From DATJFH01 sp035495815 (GTDB lineage Bacteria > Acidobacteriota > Terriglobia > Bryobacterales > Bryobacteraceae), in contig DATJFH010000346.1 of assembly GCA_035495815.1 (NCBI GenBank), positions 21,962-85,961 on the forward strand: 64,000 bases of DNA, in the 5' to 3' direction. Numbering within the stretch: position 1 is the stretch's first letter; each line of letters starts with the position of its first letter. Below, one piece after another: positions 55,872 to 63,542 of this stretch. Below the pieces are notes generated by a model. The model worked only from the letters and a program-made list of their open reading frames with translations, was not told the DNA's origin and ran no database searches. Both the position numbers and the translations under genes were made by a program.

Positions 55872-56210
55872 TCAGATCCTCCGAACAGTAGACATGCGAC
55901 CCCAGGAGGAAGCGGGCGTCCACTCTTCCCGGAGCATTCTTTCCACCAAAAATGCGGCGGCCGGCTCCTGGGGAACGACGGCCCCGCCGCCGGACCAGCC
56001 CGGGACCCATTTCGCGGACATGGGGGCCGCGTCGATGATCAAGGCGCGCCCACAGCCCGGGTCCGTCGCATGGTCCGGCTGCGGCTGCGAATGACACGGC
56101 GGCGCGGCTGCGGCTTTGCCGGGTGATGTCTGACAGGCCAGCACGCAATTCGCCGTCGCCAGCGCCAGCGCGATAGCAAGCACGAGCGTGGCTGGTTTTC
56201 GTATCTCCAT
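55872..56210 (-). CDS. Small exported Cys/His protein of the metal operon
   Basis: A 112-residue protein starting MEIRKPA. Its signal 'TLVLAIALALATANCVLAC' ends near two cysteines, so it may be lipidated. The mature region has a possible metal site, 'PPCHSQPQPDHATDPGCG', with C-x-H/C-x3 residues. The C-terminal half is ordinary ('AFLVERMLREEW'). It overlaps the MerR gene by one base (TGATG) and is likely a periplasmic or outer-membrane metal carrier. Function is inferred from position. Confidence 0.6.
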   Translation of the reverse strand: MEIRKPATLVLAIALALATANCVLACQTSPGKAAAAPPCHSQPQPDHATDPGCGRALIIDAAPMSAKWVPGWSGGGAVVPQEPAAAFLVERMLREEWTPASSWGRMSTVRRI

Positions 56211-56614
56211 CAGCCGATCCCTTCGTCCGAATCCAGACTCTCGAGAATCGGACACTCGCTGGCCGGACCATGCCCGCTGCAGTGCTCCTTCAACCGCACC
56301 AGCGCGTCCTTCATGGCGGTGAGCGTCCGGACCTTTTGCTCGATGTCGGCGACCTTGGCCTCGGCGATGGCGCGCACTTCGCTGCGGTCCCGCTCGTGAT
56401 CGATGCGCAGGGAGAGCAATTCCCGAATCTCCGCCAGCGTGAAGCCCAACTCCTGCGCTCGCTTGATGAAGCGGACGCGGCGCACGGCCGGCTCGGCGAA
56501 GACACGGTATCCGGAGGGCAGCCGGGGAGCATGCGGCAGGAGACCCTCCCGCTCGTAATAGCGAATGGTCTGCAAATTGACCCCGCCGCGCTCCGCAACT
56601 TCACCGATCTTCAT
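56210..56614 (-). CDS. MerR-family metal-responsive regulator (CueR/ZntR-like)
   Basis: A 134-residue regulator. The winged helix 'MKIGEVAERGGVNLQTIRYYEREGLL' is followed by 'GYRVF' and 'FIKRAQELGFTLAEIRELL', then a long dimer helix and a metal loop 'CSGHGPASEC' (C-x8-C, about residues 115-124). This spacing is that of MerR, but the third Hg-binding Cys (MerR Cys79 position) is not present; Arg/Ser is found instead. So it is not a mercury sensor; a Cu(I)/Ag(I)- or Zn-type response is more likely, matching the Cu/Ag ATPase it controls. First gene of the operon and probably autoregulated. Confidence 0.9.
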   Translation of the reverse strand: MKIGEVAERGGVNLQTIRYYEREGLLPHAPRLPSGYRVFAEPAVRRVRFIKRAQELGFTLAEIRELLSLRIDHERDRSEVRAIAEAKVADIEQKVRTLTAMKDALVRLKEHCSGHGPASECPILESLDSDEGIG

Positions 56615-56625
56615 AACCTGAGTCC

Positions 56626-56657
56626 ATTATCAACCCTATACCTAAGTATAGAGTCAA
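56626..56657 (-). promoter_or_regulatory. MerR-type promoter/operator with long spacer
   Basis: On the minus strand TTGACT (56657-56652) is a -35 hexamer, and a perfect dyad CTATAC-CTAA-GTATAG (plus strand 56636-56651) lies between it and a -10 (GATAAT 56631-56626, spacer 20; or TGATAA 56632-56627, spacer 19). MerR-family activators twist such 19-20 bp spacers. Initiation near 56619 leaves only about five bases before ATG 56614, so the regulator transcript may be leaderless. Confidence 0.8.
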
Positions 56658-56697
56658 GCGCCCAACGCGATTTTCTTGTGGCTTGCCCTACAATAGG

Positions 56698-58104
56698 ATG
56701 CGGGGAGGAGCCCGGACTATTCCCATATCGAGCAACGCCTGGCGCTGGATCGCCTGGCCCCTGGCGGCGCTGGCGGCTTTTCAGTTGACGGGGGCCAGCG
56801 ACCGCGAGGGACGGCGGGCGATTCTGGATCGTTATGGAGACCGCTTCGCGAAGGAAGTCTACCCGCTCCTGAGCCGTGGACAGAACGGCTGCAAAGTCTG
56901 TCACTCGCCCGGCTCGGCGCGCATGTTCCGCGTTCTGGACACGCCGCTGGCCACCTACAGCCGCCTGCTCGAGCAGCTGCTGGGGCTGAGCGAACGGTCC
57001 GGCGATCCCGAGCTGCGGATGCCGAAAGCCGGAACGCTTACCGTGGACGAGATCGACCGCATCGCCCGGTTCGCCCGGGATCTGCAGGGGGCGTTGAGCC
57101 AGGTGGGCGAAGCCCGCGTCAGCCGGATGCGGACTTACAACGTGTACCTGGCGTGGCCCGCGGTCCCGGGCCGGACTACGGCCGCCATGGTGGAAATTCA
57201 CTCCAGCGGTGGTAGCCAGTCCGCAGCGGCGGCCATTTCAGCCAAACCGCAGAATTCGGGCTTCGCCACGCTGTTTCTCGACCAGACCGAAAGCTCCTTG
57301 AGCGAAGAGGGCGACAGCCAGTGGCAGTTGATCCACAAGCGCGTCTTTCTCGGCGGCCCGGACAATTATGTCCAGATAGGCAGCCAGTGGGTGGACGTCA
57401 AGGAGCTGACGCTGGTGGCGTACGCTGTCAAGTTCGAGGCGCTCGATACGAAGGAGGAGATTGTGGTCGACGATTCGCGCGAGCAGCCGCGCCACCAGGC
57501 GCTGGCCGTCAAATCGGCGGACCCGGCCGGGCCGTTTTCGAGCGCCGCTCTGCGGGAGGAGCTCGGGGTATCGCCGGAGGACGAGGAGCTCGATTTCCAG
57601 GTAGTCAACAATTCGCTGGCGCGGAGCGCCGGATGGCTCGAGAACCGCAAAGTGCGCGGCTTCGACAGTCACCAGCCGAGGAAGCTCTTCACGAACGGCT
57701 TTTCATTCGACCAGCGGCAGATGATGCGGGAATCCTTGTGGTCGCCGCTCTCCACTTTCGTGAGGAAGCTGAAAACTACCGACTACGGCAACAGCATCGC
57801 CGCCGATTCGAAGGTGAGCGACGAGGAGAAGAGGAGCGCCATCCTGAGCCAGGACATCAACGCTCACAATGCGGTGACCGCTTGCGCATTCCTGGGGCCG
57901 AAGGTGAAGACCGGCGATCTCGATCCGCGGTATGAATCGGGCGGCGAGCTGAAGGCGGACTACAAGGAAGCGTCCCCGGGCTTTGTGATTCCCAGTCACG
58001 GCCATTTCTACGCCACGGCTGTCAAGCCCTCCGGGATCAATCCCAAGGGAGCCGGGAAGAACGAAGCGCCCTACCTGCCGTTTGTGATGAAAGAGCAGAG
58101 TTAG
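56698..58104 (+). CDS. Exported mono-haem c-type protein of unknown function
   Basis: A 468-residue protein; ATG 56698 follows a TTG (56683) alternative. A signal segment (WIAWPLAALAAFQLTGAS) precedes a cytochrome-like stretch with 'GCKVCHSPG' (about 65-73) and 'MFRVLDTPLATYSRLLEQLLGLSE', resembling PSCyt-type haem domains. The remaining 300 residues are beta-rich without a recognised fold ('YVQIGSQWVDVKELTLVAYAVKFEAL', pattern only). A TACAAT at 56689-56694 is too close to the ATG to be certain. It is divergent from the MerR gene. Confidence 0.75.
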   Translation: MRGGARTIPISSNAWRWIAWPLAALAAFQLTGASDREGRRAILDRYGDRFAKEVYPLLSRGQNGCKVCHSPGSARMFRVLDTPLATYSRLLEQLLGLSERSGDPELRMPKAGTLTVDEIDRIARFARDLQGALSQVGEARVSRMRTYNVYLAWPAVPGRTTAAMVEIHSSGGSQSAAAAISAKPQNSGFATLFLDQTESSLSEEGDSQWQLIHKRVFLGGPDNYVQIGSQWVDVKELTLVAYAVKFEALDTKEEIVVDDSREQPRHQALAVKSADPAGPFSSAALREELGVSPEDEELDFQVVNNSLARSAGWLENRKVRGFDSHQPRKLFTNGFSFDQRQMMRESLWSPLSTFVRKLKTTDYGNSIAADSKVSDEEKRSAILSQDINAHNAVTACAFLGPKVKTGDLDPRYESGGELKADYKEASPGFVIPSHGHFYATAVKPSGINPKGAGKNEAPYLPFVMKEQS

Positions 58105-58211
58105 GCCCGCGGATGGCGTCCGGTCCGGCAGACGGATGGGTCTGCCCACGCGCTAATGTCCGCCGGTTTTGCAGGCGGCGATGGTGAGAGCTCATTTATC
58201 AGACAGGAGAA

Positions 58212-58294
58212 ATGTCATCAGAACCATGAAAAAGCAACGAGGTGGGACAGGCGTTTCCGCCGGCGCCGGAAGCGGATCCGGAGAGAGAGATTAG
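58212..58294 (+). other. Two overlapping mini reading frames ahead of the permease
   Basis: AGGAG (58205-58209) precedes ATG 58212, which encodes a five-residue frame stopping at 58229. A second frame starts at ATG 58226 (overlap ATGA) and runs 22 residues to TAG 58292-58294, which overlaps the GTG of the TauE gene (TAGTG). This could be a translationally coupled leader, or chance in a gene-poor 189-base gap. Confidence 0.3.
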
Positions 58295-59067
58295 TGCCCG
58301 CTCCCGCGGCTGTTCATGCGGCAGTGGCGTTCGGCGGAGCATTCGCCGCCGGCATGATCAATTCGGTCGCCGGCGGCGGCACGCTGGTGTCCTTCCCCAC
58401 GCTGATCTGGCTGGGACTGCCGTCGGTGACGGCGAACGCCACCAGCACGGTGGCGATCTGGCCGGGGTCGCTCGGCGCCATGTGGGGCTATCGCCGCGAA
58501 TTGCGGACAGCAGAGCGCGGAATGCTGGCCCTGGTCGCGCCGAGCGTGGTGGGCGGTATCACCGGGGCTCTGCTGCTGCGCTGGACCCCGCCCGCCCTGT
58601 TCGACCGGCTGGTTCCGTTCCTGATCCTGTTCGCCACGCTGCTGTTCATGGTCCAGGAGCCGATCCAGCGCATGCTGAAAACTTCAGAAAAGAGCGGACA
58701 CCGCTCGGCGCGCTGGCTGGCGGGTGCGATGTTCTTTCAGCTCCTGATCGCGCTTTACGGCGGGTATTTCGGCGCGGGCATCGGGATTCTGATGCTGGCG
58801 GCGCTGAGTATTCTGGGCTTGACCGACATCCATCAGATGAACGGGCTGAAGAATTTCTTCGCCCTGTGCATCAATGGCGTAGCCGCGGTGTATTTCATGG
58901 CCGCCCACATGGTTTACTGGCCGGACGTGCTGGTCATGGCCGTGGGCGCAATCGCCGGCGGATACGGCGGCGCCGGAGCCGCGCGGAAACTGGGCCGCGC
59001 GATGGTGCGCAGGATCGTAATCGGGATCGGATTCGGGATGGCGTTATCGATGTTTTTCAGGAAGTAA
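58294..59067 (+). CDS. TauE/SafE family membrane permease
   Basis: A 257-residue protein from GTG 58294, with GGAGAGAGAG (58280-58289) upstream. The frame is open further upstream but is not membrane-like. Two half-repeats carry the family motif: 'MINSVAGGGTLVSFPTLIWLG' and 'LYGGYFGAGIGILMLAALSILG' (patterns). About eight helices are seen. TauE/SafE proteins export sulfite, sulfonates or organic acids; the substrate here is unknown. It is convergent with fumarylacetoacetase. Confidence 0.85.
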   Translation: MPAPAAVHAAVAFGGAFAAGMINSVAGGGTLVSFPTLIWLGLPSVTANATSTVAIWPGSLGAMWGYRRELRTAERGMLALVAPSVVGGITGALLLRWTPPALFDRLVPFLILFATLLFMVQEPIQRMLKTSEKSGHRSARWLAGAMFFQLLIALYGGYFGAGIGILMLAALSILGLTDIHQMNGLKNFFALCINGVAAVYFMAAHMVYWPDVLVMAVGAIAGGYGGAGAARKLGRAMVRRIVIGIGFGMALSMFFRK

Positions 59068-59112
59068 AGGACACGGGTCTGCCGCCGTCTTCGTCCGGCT
59101 GGAGGCGACGGC

Positions 59113-60312
59113 TCAAACGGCGGGCAGGATCTTCGTCTTCAACTCGCCGAATCCGACCCGGTTTCGATCCCGCCCGGCGAATGCCCGCATGATCACCGTA
59201 TCCCCATCTTCGACAAAACTGCGGACCGCTCCGCCGGGAAACTTCAACGGTCTCGCGCCGTTCCAGCAGAGCTCGAGCATCGATCCGAACGAATCCGGCG
59301 CGCGGCCGCTGATCGTGCCGGACCCGCAGAGGTCGCCCACCCGCAGGTTCGTCCCATTCGAAGTCAGGTGCGCCAGTTGCTGGGCCATGTTCCAATACAT
59401 GCCGCGAAAGTTCGTCCGGCAAACGCGCATCGGCTCCGCTTCGGACTCCGGCTGCAGCCATACTTCCAGCTCGATATCCAGATTCCGGTCACCCGACGTG
59501 CGCAGATAGTCGAGCGGAGGCGGATCCTGCGGCGGTCCGGCGACACGAAAAGGCTCCAGCGCGTCGAGCGTGACGATCCAGGGCGAAATCGAAGTCGCGA
59601 AGCTCTTCCCGAGGAACGGCCCCAGCGGCACGTATTCCCAGCGCTGGATATCGCGCGCCGACCAGTCATTCAGAAGCGTCATGCCGAAAATGCAGTCCTC
59701 CGCATCGTCCGGCCTCAGGCTCGACCCCAGCGCCGTGTCCCGGCCGACGATGAAAGCCATCTCCAGCTCGAAATCCAGCGCGCGGCTGGGCGCGAACTCC
59801 GGTATCCCGTTCGCCGGATTGATCTGGCCTTTCGGACGGTGCACGTCCTGCCCGCCGAGAATCACCGACGAGCTGCGGCCGTGATACCCGACCGGCAGAT
59901 ACTTCCAGTTGGGCATCAGCGCGTTCTTCGGATCGCGGAACATGGAGCCGACGTTGGTGGCGTGCTCCTCGCTCGAATAGAAATCCACGTAGTCGCCGAC
60001 GGCGACCGGCAGCAGCATCCTGGCCGCGCGCTGTTCGACCAGCAGATTCGCCGGGTCGCCCTCGAGAATGCGCGCCGCGCGCGCCCGGACGGCCCGCCAA
60101 TGCGGCTTGCCGAGGGCGATGAAAGCATTCAACGTGCGTTGGGAAAAGACCTCCGGATCCGGTATCCCCAGATCGTCGAAATGTCCCGCAGCCGCGGCCC
60201 CGGCCAGGTCGAGGATTTTTTCGCCGATGGCGATTCCGGCGCGAGGCGGGCGTCCTTCGGCCTCAAATACGCCGAACGGCAGGTTGTGAATGGAGAAATC
60301 GGACGCGCTCAT
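59113..60312 (-). CDS. fahA: Fumarylacetoacetase
   Basis: A 399-residue enzyme. The SH3-like N-terminal domain includes 'NLPFGVFEAEGRPPRAGIAIG'; the catalytic domain has 'DYVDFYSSEEHATNVG' (Asp and catalytic His), 'YHGRSSSVILGGQD', 'FELEMAFIVG', 'LLNDWSARDIQRWEYVPLGPFLGKSF' and 'VGDLCGSGTISG' (patterns only). It hydrolyses fumarylacetoacetate to fumarate and acetoacetate, the last step of tyrosine/homogentisate breakdown. It lies one base downstream of an unknown gene and divergent from the HPPD and homogentisate dioxygenase genes. Confidence 0.97.
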   Translation of the reverse strand: MSASDFSIHNLPFGVFEAEGRPPRAGIAIGEKILDLAGAAAAGHFDDLGIPDPEVFSQRTLNAFIALGKPHWRAVRARAARILEGDPANLLVEQRAARMLLPVAVGDYVDFYSSEEHATNVGSMFRDPKNALMPNWKYLPVGYHGRSSSVILGGQDVHRPKGQINPANGIPEFAPSRALDFELEMAFIVGRDTALGSSLRPDDAEDCIFGMTLLNDWSARDIQRWEYVPLGPFLGKSFATSISPWIVTLDALEPFRVAGPPQDPPPLDYLRTSGDRNLDIELEVWLQPESEAEPMRVCRTNFRGMYWNMAQQLAHLTSNGTNLRVGDLCGSGTISGRAPDSFGSMLELCWNGARPLKFPGGAVRSFVEDGDTVIMRAFAGRDRNRVGFGELKTKILPAV

Positions 60313-60313
60313 C

Positions 60314-61225
60314 TCAGATCAGTCCGTGGCTTTGCAGGTGCTCGACCGGCTCGAGGAAGCTGCAGGAGCCGAAGCTCAGCAGCCACTGCTCGCGCAATCG
60401 GGAAATCTCCTCGGCGGTGAATTCTTCGCTCCCGAACCGGAGCGAGCCGTCTTTGAAACAGAAATCCTCGTAGCCGTACTCCTCGAGGACTTCGATCAGG
60501 GAATCCTGGCCGCCGCGGCCGGAATAGGCGAGGAACCCGGCGCAGAAGAAATTGAAAAAGCCGTGCATCAATGCGCCGGTTTCGACGTCCTCATTCGGCG
60601 TCGGGACGTGCAGGCCGGCGGTGGCTTTGAGGGGAAGCCCGGCGGCGGCTGCCGCGAGCAGGAAGCTTGCGACGGCCGGTGAAGGCGGAGTCAGATCCGG
60701 CGTATTGCCGCCCATGCGAAGCTTCGCGCCGAAATGAGGCCCCGCCTGCGCCATCAAGGCCATGAGCGGCGCGTACGGCTTGCGCCAGTCGAGCTCGATG
60801 AAGACTCTGCGCCCGGTGAAACTGGCGGTCAGCAGCGAGAGGAAGTCGCGGAAACGGCGATAATCATTCTCCTCGTTCCAGGCGCCTTCCGGCAGGTCGA
60901 GTTCGATGGCGTCGGTGGTGATCCGGGGAAACTTGACCTCGAAGAATCGCAAGCCGGCGACGCAGCGGTCGATTTCGGCCCGCGCGTCCTGCACCGGCAG
61001 CGAGCTGGCGCGGACGAGTCCGGAGAATCGCCAGGGATGAGCCGCAGGGTTGGTTACCTTCATCAGCCGGTCGAGGGGCATGACGAAGCGGGCGAGGAAT
61101 GCGCTGTGCGGATGGGAACGATAAGCCTGATACTCGCGCAGCGCTTCGTCGAGAGGCAGGCGCGCCGGCGGAAACAAACCGGCATAGTCTATGATTTCCC
61201 GCATGAACGCATCAATGGTTCGCAC
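60314..61225 (-). CDS. Unknown protein of the homogentisate cluster
   Basis: A 303-residue protein from GTG 61225, with GAGGG a few bases upstream; ATG 61204 is possible. Distinctive patterns are '[19 protein letters not shown]', '[15 protein letters not shown]', '[19 protein letters not shown]', '[15 protein letters not shown]', '[22 protein letters not shown]' and '[15 protein letters not shown]...[13 protein letters not shown]'. The alternation of strands and helices with 'FIELDW', 'KLRMGG' and 'KATAGLHVP' looks like a TIM-barrel. No signal peptide. It is directly followed by fahA and divergent from HPPD, so a role in tyrosine breakdown is likely. No family function known to me. Confidence 0.75.
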   Translation of the reverse strand: MRTIDAFMREIIDYAGLFPPARLPLDEALREYQAYRSHPHSAFLARFVMPLDRLMKVTNPAAHPWRFSGLVRASSLPVQDARAEIDRCVAGLRFFEVKFPRITTDAIELDLPEGAWNEENDYRRFRDFLSLLTASFTGRRVFIELDWRKPYAPLMALMAQAGPHFGAKLRMGGNTPDLTPPSPAVASFLLAAAAAGLPLKATAGLHVPTPNEDVETGALMHGFFNFFCAGFLAYSGRGGQDSLIEVLEEYGYEDFCFKDGSLRFGSEEFTAEEISRLREQWLLSFGSCSFLEPVEHLQSHGLI

Positions 61226-61268
61226 ACATCCCTCTTGAACAATTATGGCGCGCCTATACTGGAATCAG

Positions 61269-61274
61269 AAGGAG
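61269..61274 (+). promoter_or_regulatory. Ribosome binding site deciding the HPPD start
   Basis: AAGGAG lies two bases before GTG 61277 and eight before GTG 61283, favouring 61283 as the real start. A TTGAAC/TATACT pair (61235-61240 and 61255-61260) has only a 14-base spacer and is unlikely to be the promoter. Confidence 0.55.
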
Positions 61275-61282
61275 TCGTGCCG

Positions 61283-62371
61283 GTGATCGACAATCCATTG
61301 AAGCTCAGGTCCATTCACCATGTGGAACTGTGGGTTGGGAACGCCAAACAGGCGGCCTACTTCTACCGCCAGGCGTTCGGATTCTCGGAGGTCGCCTACG
61401 CTGGGCTGGAGACCGGCCAGCGCGACCACACCTCGCACGCCCTCGTGCAGGGAAAGGCGCGGCTGGTGGTGACCAGCCCGCTCGAGACGACCGGTCCGAT
61501 GGCCGGGCACATTGCGGCGCACGGCGATAGCGTGCGGGACATCGCGTTCCTGGTGGATGACGCGGACCTGGCATTCGACCAGGCCCTGCGTCACGGGGCG
61601 GAGCCGGCGCTCGAGCCGAGGAGTCTCTCCGACCGCTGCGGCGCCGTGCGGCAGTCCGCTATCCGGACGTACGGCGATACCATCCATTCCTTCATCTCCT
61701 ACAGGGACTATCGCGGTCCGTTCCTGCCGGGGTTCGAAACCCGGGAAATCCGCGGTGAATCCACGGGGATCCTGCGCATGGATCACATCGTGGGAAACGT
61801 GGAGCTGGGCAGAATGAACGAATGGGCCGAATGGTACAGCCGGGTACTCGGCTTCCGCCGCTTCATCAGCTTCGATGACAAAGACATCTCCACCGAGTAC
61901 AGCGCCTTGATGAGCATTGTGATGTCGGACGACTCGTTCTCGATCAAGTTCCCCATCAACGAGCCGGCCAGCGGCAAAAAGAAGAGCCAGATTCAGGAAT
62001 TTCTCGACTTCCACCACGGTCCCGGCGTGCAGCACATCGCGCTGCTGACCTCCGACATTATCCAGACGGTCTCCCTGCTGCGGCGAAACGGAGTGGAATT
62101 CCTGCGCGTGCCGGAGGCCTACTACGAAGAGCTTCCCAGCCGGGTAGGCGAGCTCCGGCAGAGCCTCGGAGCTTTGCGCTCGCTGGGCATTCTGGTCGAC
62201 CGGGACGAGGACGGATACCTGCTGCAGATCTTCACCCAGCCGGTGGAAGACCGGCCGACGCTGTTCTTCGAAGTGATCCAGCGCGAAGGGAGCCGGGGCT
62301 TCGGGAAAGGCAACTTCAAAGCGCTGTTCGAATCCATCGAGCGGGAGCAGGAGCTGCGGGGGAACCTTTAG
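61283..62371 (+). CDS. hppD: 4-hydroxyphenylpyruvate dioxygenase
   Basis: A 362-residue protein from GTG 61283. Two vicinal-oxygen-chelate halves are visible: '[24 protein letters not shown]' at the N-terminus and '[26 protein letters not shown]' at about 170 (patterns; iron-binding His in 'DHIVGNV'). The iron ligands continue with His in '[14 protein letters not shown]' (about 250) and Glu in '[28 protein letters not shown]' (about 330). HPPD converts hydroxyphenylpyruvate to homogentisate. Homogentisate dioxygenase follows after two bases. Confidence 0.96.
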   Translation: MIDNPLKLRSIHHVELWVGNAKQAAYFYRQAFGFSEVAYAGLETGQRDHTSHALVQGKARLVVTSPLETTGPMAGHIAAHGDSVRDIAFLVDDADLAFDQALRHGAEPALEPRSLSDRCGAVRQSAIRTYGDTIHSFISYRDYRGPFLPGFETREIRGESTGILRMDHIVGNVELGRMNEWAEWYSRVLGFRRFISFDDKDISTEYSALMSIVMSDDSFSIKFPINEPASGKKKSQIQEFLDFHHGPGVQHIALLTSDIIQTVSLLRRNGVEFLRVPEAYYEELPSRVGELRQSLGALRSLGILVDRDEDGYLLQIFTQPVEDRPTLFFEVIQREGSRGFGKGNFKALFESIEREQELRGNL

Positions 62372-62373
62372 CC

Positions 62374-63528
62374 ATGCCCATCTATCACCAGCTCGGCGAG
62401 ATTCCCCGCAAACGCCACAGCGTTTTCCGCAAGCCGGACGGCGGCCTCTACGTCGAGGAGTTGATGGGCAACAAGGGCTTCACCGGCCCGTCGTCTTTGC
62501 TCTATCACATCGACCAGCCCACGCGGATCACGGCGATGCGCCATCTCAAGGACATCGTGTGGGAAGCCGACCCCTGCCCCGCTACACAGCTCCGGCATTT
62601 CCGCACCGCCGGCCTGCCGACCACACGGAGCGCGATTCTGGACCGCATTCCGCTGCTGTTCAATAACGACGTGGGCGCGCAGCTGGCGCGGCCGCAGGCG
62701 GAGGACGATTTCTTCTACCGCAACGGACAGGGCGACGAGCTGATCTTCGTCAGCGACGGCGAGGGCGCTGTCGAGACGCAGTTCGGCGATCTGCCATTCC
62801 GGCGCGGCGATTACCTGGTGATCCCGCGCGGCGTCGTGCATCGCTACCGCTACGGCGGGCAGCCCGTCCGGCTCCTGATTCTGGAGAGCGCGGGATATGT
62901 TCGGACCCCGAAGCGGTATCGCAACGAGCACGGGCAGCTGACCGAGCAGAGCCCGTATTCCGAGCGGGACATACGCCGTCCGCAAGCCCTGCGCCCGCGC
63001 GACGAAAAGGGCGAGTTCCGGCTGCTGATCAAGAAGGGCAACGCCATCACGGAGGCGCTGCTCGACCACCATCCCTTCGACGTGGTCGGCTGGGACGGGT
63101 ATTACTACCCGTGGGCAATCAACATCGAGGATTTCGAGCCGCGTGTCGGCCGCTTCCACCTGCCGCCGCCGGTGCACCAGACTTTCGAGAGCGACAATTT
63201 CGTAGTGTGCTCTTTCTGCCCGCGCCCGTTCGATTTCGATCCGCAGGCGATCCCCGTTCCGTACAACCATTCGAACGTGATGTCGGACGAGGCCATTTAC
63301 TACGCCAGCAGCGAATTCATGAGCCGAAAGGGCATCGAGTACGGCTCGCTGACCCTGCATCCGGACGGGTTCTCGCACGGGCCGCATCCGGGCAAGGCCG
63401 AGGAGTCGCTAGGCCAGCGCGAGACCAGAGAACTGGCGGTAATGTTCGACACCTTCCACCCGCTGAAGGTAGCCAAGGCCGCCCTGGCGGTGGAGGACCG
63501 GGAATACTACCGCTCGTGGATCGAGTGA
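62374..63528 (+). CDS. hmgA: Homogentisate 1,2-dioxygenase
   Basis: A 384-residue cupin enzyme, shorter than the roughly 430-residue mammalian/Pseudomonas forms but like those of other soil bacteria. Landmarks include 'GDELIFVSDGEGAVETQFGDLPFRRGDYLVIPRGVVHRY', 'DVVGWDGYYYPWAINIEDFEPRVG' and 'YYASSEFMSRKGIEYGSLTLHPDGFSHGPHPG' (patterns; iron His/Glu in the last). It opens the homogentisate ring to maleylacetoacetate. Together with HPPD and, on the other strand, fumarylacetoacetase it covers three of the steps; no maleylacetoacetate isomerase gene is in the window. Confidence 0.96.
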   Translation: MPIYHQLGEIPRKRHSVFRKPDGGLYVEELMGNKGFTGPSSLLYHIDQPTRITAMRHLKDIVWEADPCPATQLRHFRTAGLPTTRSAILDRIPLLFNNDVGAQLARPQAEDDFFYRNGQGDELIFVSDGEGAVETQFGDLPFRRGDYLVIPRGVVHRYRYGGQPVRLLILESAGYVRTPKRYRNEHGQLTEQSPYSERDIRRPQALRPRDEKGEFRLLIKKGNAITEALLDHHPFDVVGWDGYYYPWAINIEDFEPRVGRFHLPPPVHQTFESDNFVVCSFCPRPFDFDPQAIPVPYNHSNVMSDEAIYYASSEFMSRKGIEYGSLTLHPDGFSHGPHPGKAEESLGQRETRELAVMFDTFHPLKVAKAALAVEDREYYRSWIE

Positions 63529-63542
63529 GGCCCGGCGCAGGC

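Noticed and set aside
61235..61260. TTGAAC/TATACT promoter for HPPD
   Set aside because: Spacer is only 14 bases, too short for sigma70-type recognition.
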